Part shown: in pieces, positions 1 through 6,102 of the stretch
Layout: each line of letters opens with the position of its first letter
Position numbering within the stretch: the first letter of the stretch is position 1
Source of the DNA: Candidatus Omnitrophota bacterium
Lineage (GTDB): Bacteria; Omnitrophota; Gorgyraeia; Pluralincolimonadales; Pluralincolimonadaceae
DNA length: 8,235 nucleotides
Assembly: GCA_028706795.1 (NCBI GenBank)
Contig: JAQTVK010000032.1
Span: forward strand, 1-8,235
Direction of reading: 5' to 3'
Translations under genes and position numbers: made by a program
The notes under the pieces: generated by a model
What the model saw: only the letters and a program-made list of their open reading frames with translations
The model's database searches: none
Told to the model about the DNA's origin: nothing

Positions 1-198
1 TAAGTTCGCGTCGAACTCACTCTTGCAGCCCTGGGTCATATCGGCCTCATCCTTGTTCCAGGCGCCGAAATCGCCGCCTATGTTATTGGGCTTGTCGCCT
101 GAATCGAAGTCGGCTGTGACGAGGGTTTCTGCGAAAACCTGCCCCGCAAAAAGCAATATGATCGCCATCGCGGGTAACGCTAAATACACCTTCTTCAT
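1..198 (-). CDS. Secreted protein of unknown function, N-terminal 66 residues (cut by window edge)
   Basis: An open frame starts at ATG 198-196 and runs without a stop to the left edge. It starts with two lysines and a hydrophobic stretch (residues 4-19), followed by a VFA/E signal-peptidase I type site after about residue 23, so the product is probably exported. The mature start reads TLVTADFDSGDKPNNIGG and continues with an FGAW motif (residues about 44-47). The pattern DFDxG...NNxGGxFGxW resembles the first strands of carbohydrate-binding CBM11/CIA30-like beta-sandwich domains; this is recollection of a motif, not a proven match. A strong ribosome binding site and a near-consensus promoter precede it, so it can be expressed separately from the sugar operon upstream. 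A role in binding carbohydrate at the cell surface would fit the neighbourhood but is inference. The remainder of the protein is outside the window. Confidence 0.8.
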   Translation of the reverse strand, partial: MKKVYLALPAMAIILLFAGQVFAETLVTADFDSGDKPNNIGGDFGAWNKDEADMTQGCKSEFDANL

Positions 199-203
199 CT
201 GAA

Positions 204-212
204 CCTCCTCCT
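204..212 (-). promoter_or_regulatory. Strong Shine-Dalgarno site of the secreted-protein gene
   Basis: On the minus strand this reads AGGAGGAGG, ending 5 nt before the ATG at 198. It is the strongest ribosome binding site in the window and fixes the start of the partial gene at 1-198, which is too short for routine ORF calling. Confidence 0.85.
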
Positions 213-232
213 TTCCTTTCTTATACCATTAG

Positions 233-261
233 ATTCTACACTAACCATACACCCATTTCAA
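233..261 (-). promoter_or_regulatory. Sigma70-like promoter upstream of the secreted-protein gene
   Basis: On the minus strand a -35 element TTGAAA (261-256; 5 of 6 matches to TTGACA) is followed after exactly 17 bp by a -10 element TAGAAT (238-233; 5 of 6 matches to TATAAT). Transcription would begin near position 226, giving a leader of about 28 nt that contains the strong ribosome binding site. The element lies wholly in the 80-bp gap after permease 2, where a promoter makes sense. It has not been tested; sigma70 consensus use in this organism is assumed. Confidence 0.6.
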
Positions 262-278
262 GCCAAAATACGGCTGCC

Positions 279-1430
279 CTATTCCTTCAGCCCGGTGAGG
301 GCAACTCCCTGTATGAAAGTCTTCTGTGCGAAAAAGAACATGACCAATATGGGCAATATGACCATCGCCGAGGCGGCCATCAACAAGTGCCACTCTGTCC
401 CGCCATGCTGGCTCTGGAATACCTGCAACCCCAGGGAGAGCGTATATGTATCCTTGTTCGTGAGGAATATTAACGGCCCCATAAAATCGTTCCAGGCATA
501 GAGAAAATGGAACAGGGCCACGACCGTCAGGACGGGCTTCGAGAGCGGCAGTATTATGCGCCAGAAGATCTCAAATTCGTTACATCCGTCTACCCTCGCA
601 GCATCGGTAAGGTCTCGCGGTATCGTCATGAAAAATTGCTTCAGCAGGAATATATTGAACGCGGTGCCGAATACATACGGGAACCAGAGCGGCTGCAAAG
701 TGCCTATCCACCCGAATGCCTTGAATACGCCGTAAAGGGGGACCATTACGACGGCAAAAGGTATCATCATGGATGAAAGCGTCAGCGTAAATATGAAATC
801 CCTTCCTTTCCAGCGTATCCTCGCGAAGCCGTAAGCGACAAGGGCGCTGGTAAATGTCGTCCCTATCACGCCTAATAGGCACACTATAAGCGTGTTCTTC
901 GCATAGTTCAGGAACGGGATCTTGACAAAAACATCGAGATAATTCCTGATCCAAAATTTTACCTTCTCGACTATCTCCTCCGGCGGGACGAAAGTCCAGT
1001 ATGGTTCCGTCTTTTCGTATTGCGCCGGCAGTTTTTCTATGACCTGTACCCATCCGGGCTGCACTTCTTTTTCGATATCGACGGGATAATAATCCTGGAC
1101 GACCTTATCGGCTATCTGGACCTGAAGGAGGGCTTTACCGTCTCTTAGCTGTGAATTGGGGACGAATAAACGTTCCCCTTTCTTCGGCCCTTCTTCTACT
1201 GTCAAGATCGCGCCGGCTTCGTGCGTTACAATACCTTTTTTTACTTCAAGTTTTTTCCCGGCGCTCTCGATATAATAGGTTTTGGGTATCCAGGTGGGCG
1301 GCATAGTCATCGTCTGCTCAACGGGCTTGAGCGACGTAACCATGACCCACGCAAAAGGCAGCGCGAAAACGACCGAGAAGGCGGTCAAGGCCAGATATGT
1401 AACGAACCTCATCCCTTTACCCTGGGGCAT
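279..1430 (-). CDS. Carbohydrate ABC transporter permease, MalG type, with enlarged extracytoplasmic loop
   Basis: This is the second inner-membrane subunit of a CUT1-type sugar importer. It would pair with the permease at 1435-2319 to form the translocation channel. Hydrophobic segments lie at about residues 9-31, 180-203, 213-235, 245-266, 298-318 and 347-369, giving the expected six. The cytoplasmic EAA loop, which docks on the ATPase, is at 275-296 (DAARVDG ... WRIILPL). The C-terminus ends in the usual FIQGVALTGLKE pattern. At 383 residues it is about 100 longer than typical MalG-type subunits (about 275-300). The excess lies between TM1 and TM2 (about residues 51-150), mostly hydrophilic and beta-like, just before the normal NYLDVF...NYAKNTL segment. 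ATG 1430 is chosen because GGAGG lies 8 nt upstream; the inner Met7 is less well supported. It follows permease 1 by 4 bp. The substrate cannot be read from the sequence. Confidence 0.95.
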   Translation of the reverse strand: MPQGKGMRFVTYLALTAFSVVFALPFAWVMVTSLKPVEQTMTMPPTWIPKTYYIESAGKKLEVKKGIVTHEAGAILTVEEGPKKGERLFVPNSQLRDGKALLQVQIADKVVQDYYPVDIEKEVQPGWVQVIEKLPAQYEKTEPYWTFVPPEEIVEKVKFWIRNYLDVFVKIPFLNYAKNTLIVCLLGVIGTTFTSALVAYGFARIRWKGRDFIFTLTLSSMMIPFAVVMVPLYGVFKAFGWIGTLQPLWFPYVFGTAFNIFLLKQFFMTIPRDLTDAARVDGCNEFEIFWRIILPLSKPVLTVVALFHFLYAWNDFMGPLIFLTNKDTYTLSLGLQVFQSQHGGTEWHLLMAASAMVILPILVMFFFAQKTFIQGVALTGLKE

Positions 1431-1434
1431 GCCG

Positions 1435-2319
1435 TCAACCTCCGTGGTAATAGACGCTCTCTTTGGAGATGCGCTGTACGGCCATCGTTAACAGGAGTAT
1501 TATGACGAATAATATCCAGGCCATCGCGCTCGCATAACCCATGCGGAGATCCTCGAAGGCCGTCTGGTAGAGGTATAGCGCATAAAAAGTCGTCGAACGC
1601 TGCGGGCCTCCGCCTGTCATTATATAAGCCTGGGAAAATATCTGGAAACTCCCTATGATGGCCATTATCACGTTAAAATATATCACGGGCGATATCATCG
1701 GTATCGTTATATTCCAAAGTTTATCGAACCAGTTGGCCCCGTCGAGCTCGGCCGCCTCGATAAGCGCAACCGGCACGTCCTGCAGGCCGGCGAGATAGAT
1801 GACTATCGTCTGGCCGAGCCCCCAGAGGCACATGATTATAATGGCCGGTTTAGCGAAATTCACGTCCACAAGCCAGTTCGGGGGATTAGGGATCCCCATC
1901 TTTATCAGGAAATTATTAAGTAACCCGTACTCGCCGTTAAAGATCCACATCCAGAGTATCGAACCCGCGACCATCGGGACTAAAGACGGCACAAAGAAAA
2001 CCATCCTGTAGAAAGCCATGCCCCTTACCTTCGTATTCAGGAGCATCGCCAATGAAAGCGATGTCACAAAACCGAGCGGTATCATGAATATGACAAAATA
2101 AAATGTATTCCACAGGGATTTCCAGAATATCGGATCGGTCAAAAGGTCCTTATAATTGAGCAGGCCGATGAAGCGCGGAGGCTGGATCACCGAATAATAA
2201 CAAAAACTGTAATAAAAGGACGCCGCGACCGGATATATGACAAATATCGAGAAACCGAGAAGCCAGGGAGAGGTAAAGAGAATGCCTTTTATCAATTCCC
2301 TTTTTTCTTCCTTGGTCAT
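1435..2319 (-). CDS. Carbohydrate ABC transporter permease, MalF type
   Basis: This is the first inner-membrane subunit of the CUT1 sugar importer. The 294-residue length is normal for MalF-like subunits lacking the large E. coli-type periplasmic insertion. The N-terminus (PWLLGFSIFVIYPVAASFYYS, about 18-38) is the typical first helix. It is followed by the family segment FIGLLNYKDLL (50-60). The EAA loop that contacts the ATPase is at 188-208 (EAAELDGANWFDKLWNITIP), and the conserved MTGGGP turn is at 234-239. Hydrophobic helices lie near 13-38, 70-95, 103-127, 157-180, 210-232 and 263-281. The start ATG 2319 overlaps the stop of the upstream binding-protein gene as ATGA (2319-2316), so translation is coupled. 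No ATPase gene is in the visible operon, as is common for CUT1 systems that share an MsmX/UgpC-type ATPase encoded elsewhere. Confidence 0.96.
   Translation of the reverse strand: MTKEEKRELIKGILFTSPWLLGFSIFVIYPVAASFYYSFCYYSVIQPPRFIGLLNYKDLLTDPIFWKSLWNTFYFVIFMIPLGFVTSLSLAMLLNTKVRGMAFYRMVFFVPSLVPMVAGSILWMWIFNGEYGLLNNFLIKMGIPNPPNWLVDVNFAKPAIIIMCLWGLGQTIVIYLAGLQDVPVALIEAAELDGANWFDKLWNITIPMISPVIYFNVIMAIIGSFQIFSQAYIMTGGGPQRSTTFYALYLYQTAFEDLRMGYASAMAWILFVIILLLTMAVQRISKESVYYHGG
1439..1443 (-). promoter_or_regulatory. Shine-Dalgarno site deciding the start of permease 2
   Basis: GGAGG on the minus strand lies inside the last codons of permease 1, 8 nt before ATG 1430. It favours the outer Met over the alternative Met six codons in, and indicates translation coupled to permease 1. 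Confidence 0.75.
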
Positions 2320-3713
2320 CTCCTCTCCTCGGCCCTCTTTGACATCTCGAGCTCTCTCTCTAACCTTTTCTGCATTGTTTTTCTGACGTCCGAAAGGACT
2401 TCCTCCGGCTCGGCCTTCAGGTCCCTTATCATCTCATAAGCAAAACTCATCTCGCGCAGATACTCCTGCCATATGACCATTTTCGGGGTCGTGAAAGCGT
2501 TCGGGCTTTCGGCCAGCGCCCTGAAGACGCGTATGTGCGGGTTTTTATGCCTGGCATAGAAATCTTCGCTTACGTTCTTAAGCGGAGTGAATTTCCTCTG
2601 ACCCTCGCACAGCAATTCCATCGCCTCCTGCGTATTTACAAAACTTATAAATTTAAACGCCTCGTCCGGATGCCTCGCGCCTATCGGTATAACGAGGATG
2701 TCGGCTTCAGCATAAGTGACGTCTTTCAGTTTTCCTCCGTCCGAGGGGAACGGTGCCGCGTCCCAATCCATCCCTGTCGCATATTTATCGATAAAATTAT
2801 ACATCCACACGCCCTCCCTCACCATCGCAACTTTTGAAGAAAGAAAAGCGTTCTGAGGCGAAGCGAATGTACCGAAACTGCTCGAAAATTTCTTTATGTT
2901 ATCGACGCCGTATTTATCGGAATAGGATTTGACCCATTCGTAGGCCTTGACATTCCCCGGGTCGTCCGCGGTAACCTTCTCCTTGCCGTTCCACAGTTCC
3001 CCTCCGAACCAATAGCCCCACGACCACGGCCACCAGCCGGGCTCGGAGGGCAGGAAACCCATCTGTATTATCGTGCCCTGGCCAAGAAGATCCTCATGAT
3101 CCGGCTTTCCCTTTAACTCATAAAATGATACGGCTTTATCCTGTCCCGGCAGCTTGATGAGGGTAAGCTTTTCCGCCATCTCGTCGAATTCCTGGATCGA
3201 CGAGGGAGGTACGTTGGGATCCAGGCCGGCTTCCCTGAAAAGCCTTTTGTTCCAGTGCAGCGCGACTGAAGCCGGAGTAGACGGAAGGCCCCACATCTTT
3301 CCCTTATACTTGCAAATCTCCCAGAAGACAGGGATGTAGCGATCCTCTGTTATAGCGGCCTCGCGCAAATGATCATCTATAGGAAGGAGCGCCCCTTTTT
3401 CGGCGTAAGCAGTGACAAGCCAGGTCCATACTCCGGCGACATCAGGCGGGTTGCCTCCGGCCACAGCAGTAAGCAATCGCCTGTCGATCTCGCTTACCGT
3501 GCTCATCTCGACATGGATGAGCTTGCCGTCCTTATTCGTGAATTTCCTGGAATTAAAAAGATCTATGACCGCCTGCATCGCATCGGCCTCAAAGCCGGAC
3601 CACTTTTCCCAATAAACCACTTTTACCGTGTCGGAATTTTGTTCTTTGTCGGCGCAACCGGCCAATTGGAAGGCTAAAATCGTGGCGAACAGAAGAACGA
3701 TGACTTTTTTCAT
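2316..3713 (-). CDS. Extracellular sugar-binding lipoprotein of an ABC importer (SBP2)
   Basis: This is a solute-binding protein of the family 1 (MalE-like) type, delivering sugar to the permease pair directly downstream. A lipoprotein signal peptide ends in the lipobox LAGC, with the acylated Cys at residue 20. The mature protein starts with a TVKVVYWEKWSG strand. Further family segments are GGNPPDV (86-92), LHWNKRLFREAGL (152-164) and LSSKVAMVREGVWM (291-304). Length, 465 residues, is slightly above the usual 400-450. Residues 225-242 hold six tryptophans, which could stack on sugar rings. The C-terminus is a charged tail (about 444-465). The frame could open at TTG 3716, but ATG 3713 is preferred: it gives a normal MKK signal start, with a weak GAGAGAG-like ribosome site just upstream. 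The gene lies 10 bp after the phosphorylase gene and overlaps permease 1 by 4 bp, making it the most likely partner of these permeases. Confidence 0.95.
   Translation of the reverse strand: MKKVIVLLFATILAFQLAGCADKEQNSDTVKVVYWEKWSGFEADAMQAVIDLFNSRKFTNKDGKLIHVEMSTVSEIDRRLLTAVAGGNPPDVAGVWTWLVTAYAEKGALLPIDDHLREAAITEDRYIPVFWEICKYKGKMWGLPSTPASVALHWNKRLFREAGLDPNVPPSSIQEFDEMAEKLTLIKLPGQDKAVSFYELKGKPDHEDLLGQGTIIQMGFLPSEPGWWPWSWGYWFGGELWNGKEKVTADDPGNVKAYEWVKSYSDKYGVDNIKKFSSSFGTFASPQNAFLSSKVAMVREGVWMYNFIDKYATGMDWDAAPFPSDGGKLKDVTYAEADILVIPIGARHPDEAFKFISFVNTQEAMELLCEGQRKFTPLKNVSEDFYARHKNPHIRVFRALAESPNAFTTPKMVIWQEYLREMSFAYEMIRDLKAEPEEVLSDVRKTMQKRLERELEMSKRAEERR
2325..2330 (-). promoter_or_regulatory. Shine-Dalgarno site of permease 1, inside the SBP2 coding end
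   Basis: GAGGAG on the minus strand lies 5 nt before ATG 2319. It is encoded by the terminal Glu-Glu-Arg-Arg codons of the upstream binding protein, so the same bases serve as the protein tail and the ribosome binding site. Confidence 0.7.
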
Positions 3714-3723
3714 CAACTCTCTC

Positions 3724-6093
3724 TTAAAGAGCCACTTCCACCAAGTGGATCTTCTTGTCCCTGAGGGGCGGCACGATATTGCCGTCCAGCTTTTTGCCGT
3801 CCAGCTTTATCTCTCTTATACCGTGCGAGACATGCGAAGCGTTTGAAACGATGATCTTGTAGGTGGCTCCCCTGAACTTGCGCGTCATCTCGAACCCGTT
3901 CCATTCTTTCGGGATGCACGGATCTATCAATAACCCGTCGAGGGTCGGCCTGACGCCGAGAAGCCAGTTCGTCGCGACCCTGCAAAGCCAGGCCGCCGAC
4001 CCGGTATACCACGTCCAGCTCCCCCTGCCGTAATTAACGGAATCGGGGCCGTCGGAGTTGCCCGGGGTGACATACGGCTCGGCCTTGTAATGGTCGATAT
4101 CTTTACTCCTGTTCGGAGGGCATATCTTACTGTAGAGGTCATAGGCGGTATCCGCGTCCTTGCGCAGGCATTCGGCGATAACGGCCCAAGTCGCGGCATG
4201 GGTATATACCCCGCCGTTCTCTCTTACGCCGGCCGCGTAACGGCTGATATAACCTATCTTCTGGTTCGGCTCGGAGAACGCGGGGTACAGAAGTATCGCG
4301 CCGTAGTCCCGGTAAATATATTTCCTGCATGATGTGAGGGCCTTTTTTATACGCTCTTCGGTGCCTGTCCCGGCGATGACCGCCCAGATCTGCGCGTTAA
4401 GGAATATCTTCCCCTCTTTGCACTTCGAGCTTCCCACGAGAGAACCGTCGTCACAGGTAGCGCGCCAGTACCATTCGCCGTCCCATGCGTATTTGTTGAT
4501 CGCTTTCTTGAGGTCTTCGAATTTCCTTATATATTTCTTCGCGTCGGCTTTCCTGCCCACTTTTTTGCTGGAGAGGACTTCCTGCGACCACCTTTTCAGT
4601 ATATCGGCGAAGAAATGCGCCATCCAGATCGATTCGCCTTTAAACTTCACGCCTACGAAGTTCATGCCGTCGTTCCAGTCGCCCTCGCCGATCAGCGGGA
4701 GCCCGCGTTTCGAGAACCTCGAAAGGACCTTCTTTATCGAGCGTTCGCAATGATCGAGTAGCGTCGCGCTTCCGCCGTCCACGAATTTGACCTTCTGCTT
4801 GAGTATGCCGAAGTCCGCGGTCTCTTCTATATAACTTAAGGTCACGAATACGAGCCAGAGCAGGTCGTCTACCTTCTTCGTCCTCGGCCCCCATTCGGCC
4901 AGAGTATGCCACCAGTGATAGACAGTGCCGTCTTTGAATTGGTGCGCGGCATGCAAGAGTATCTGTTTCTTCGTGAGCGAAGTATCCAAAGGAAGGAATA
5001 TCTGGCTGTCCTGCAGCTGGTCCCTGAAACCGTATGCGCCGCTCGACTGGTAATAGGCGGCACGGGCCCAGATCCTGCCGGATATCGTCTGGTATTTAAG
5101 CCACGTGTTTGTCATCAGGTTAAGCGCGTCGTCCGGCGTCTTTACCGTAAGGCCGGAGAGCATCCCACCCCAGAATTTTTTTACTTCTGTGAGCGCGGCG
5201 TTCGCGTTATTGACGTTGAAATATTTATTTATTATTTTCGCGTCTTTGGCTTTGCCCCGGCTCAGCCCGAGGATAAATATAACGTCTTTGCTTTCTCCGG
5301 GATTTAAACTCACGTTCAAATTGAGGCTGGCGATCGAGTCATTCCACCTGCCGGTCGTATTGGTAAGGGCGCCTTTCTCGACCGCGAGGGGGTCGGCGAG
5401 GGTCCGGTACATCCCGATAAAATTCTCCTTTTCGCCTTCGTAGAACTCGGGCTCGACCGACGAGGCGAAGAATGCCGTGCACGGATATTCGCCTATTATA
5501 GAACCCGGCTGTAATAACTCTTTCCTCTTATCGCCGTAAAGGGCGTGGACGTCCTTCTCGTACGATGTCCCAATGAAAGTCCTGTGGAACTCCCGGTGGC
5601 TATCGTCCTTATTCCCGAGGAGCCATTCGAAATACGAAAAAAGCGACAACGGCCTTATGACGCCGGATTCATTCTTTAAGGTGACCTTCCATATCTCAAC
5701 GGGTTCATCGCGCGGGACAAAAACGGTCATGGAAGAGGCTATGCCCTTGTATTTGTTCGAGAGGACGGTATAGCCTATGCCGTGGCGGCATTCGTAGCTG
5801 TCGAAATCGCGGCAGACCGGTTTCCATCCCAGGGACCAGAAGTCCCCGGAATCCCTGTCTTTTATGTAAAGATATTTCCCCCACTCGTCTTTTACCAGGT
5901 CCTGTTCCCATCTCGTGAGCCTCGCGAGGTTCGAGTTCTCCCACCACGAGAAACCCGAACCGGTCTGGGATATCACCAGCGAATACGAGCCGTTGGAGAT
6001 AACGTTCACCCACGGCCGCGGGGTATCCGGCCGTGTTATGACAAATTCCTTCCCGTCATCGGTGAAATAACCGTAGTCAGTCTGGAATTTCAT
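3724..6093 (-). CDS. GH94-family glycoside phosphorylase, cellobiose/chitobiose phosphorylase-like
   Basis: Predicted cytoplasmic inverting phosphorylase (no signal peptide, 789 residues; cellobiose and chitobiose phosphorylases are about 800). GH94 enzymes split beta-linked disaccharides with phosphate to give an alpha-sugar 1-phosphate plus a free sugar. The N-terminal beta-sandwich has the hallmark YGYF (7-10) and FVITRPDTPRPWVN (17-30), then YLYIKDRDSGDFWSLGW (74-90). The (alpha/alpha)6 catalytic domain shows YGFRDQLQDSQ (354-364), HQFKDGTVYHWWH (384-396), DDLLWL (409-414), GDWNDGM (471-477, carrying the catalytic acid Asp), ENGGVYTHAATWA (625-637) and GSWTWYTGSAAWL (691-703). His632 and Thr697 match the phosphate-binding positions of the family, so phosphorolysis rather than hydrolysis is expected. 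A C-terminal beta domain follows. The exact substrate is uncertain: cellobiose, laminaribiose, cellobionic acid or an amino-disaccharide are all possible. It starts 9 bp after SBP1 with only a weak ribosome site, and the conserved N-terminus supports ATG 6093. It lies between the two binding-protein genes. Confidence 0.93.
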   Translation of the reverse strand: MKFQTDYGYFTDDGKEFVITRPDTPRPWVNVISNGSYSLVISQTGSGFSWWENSNLARLTRWEQDLVKDEWGKYLYIKDRDSGDFWSLGWKPVCRDFDSYECRHGIGYTVLSNKYKGIASSMTVFVPRDEPVEIWKVTLKNESGVIRPLSLFSYFEWLLGNKDDSHREFHRTFIGTSYEKDVHALYGDKRKELLQPGSIIGEYPCTAFFASSVEPEFYEGEKENFIGMYRTLADPLAVEKGALTNTTGRWNDSIASLNLNVSLNPGESKDVIFILGLSRGKAKDAKIINKYFNVNNANAALTEVKKFWGGMLSGLTVKTPDDALNLMTNTWLKYQTISGRIWARAAYYQSSGAYGFRDQLQDSQIFLPLDTSLTKKQILLHAAHQFKDGTVYHWWHTLAEWGPRTKKVDDLLWLVFVTLSYIEETADFGILKQKVKFVDGGSATLLDHCERSIKKVLSRFSKRGLPLIGEGDWNDGMNFVGVKFKGESIWMAHFFADILKRWSQEVLSSKKVGRKADAKKYIRKFEDLKKAINKYAWDGEWYWRATCDDGSLVGSSKCKEGKIFLNAQIWAVIAGTGTEERIKKALTSCRKYIYRDYGAILLYPAFSEPNQKIGYISRYAAGVRENGGVYTHAATWAVIAECLRKDADTAYDLYSKICPPNRSKDIDHYKAEPYVTPGNSDGPDSVNYGRGSWTWYTGSAAWLCRVATNWLLGVRPTLDGLLIDPCIPKEWNGFEMTRKFRGATYKIIVSNASHVSHGIREIKLDGKKLDGNIVPPLRDKKIHLVEVAL

Positions 6094-6102
6094 CTTATCG
6101 CT

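Noticed and set aside
229..244. Short dyad TTAG-8 nt-CTAA centred on the -10 element as a ROK operator
   Set aside because: Arms of 4 bp arise easily by chance in AT-rich promoter DNA, and there is no second copy in the window to compare.
261..275. Small hairpin AGCC-7 nt-GGCT after permease 2 as an operon terminator
   Set aside because: The stem is only 4 bp, no T-run follows on the minus strand, and it abuts the -35 element; it is not a credible intrinsic terminator.
580..1053. A 157-codon minus-strand frame inside permease 2
   Set aside because: It overlaps the permease in another frame, and its translation is Arg/Asp-rich and without family motifs, while the permease frame has membrane helices and the EAA loop. 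It could have meant a frameshift, but the permease frame is intact throughout.
3714..3716. TTG as the start codon of SBP2, one codon before the ATG
   Set aside because: ATG 3713 is in the same frame, gives a normal MKK lipoprotein start and is a stronger initiation codon; the TTG adds one residue only.
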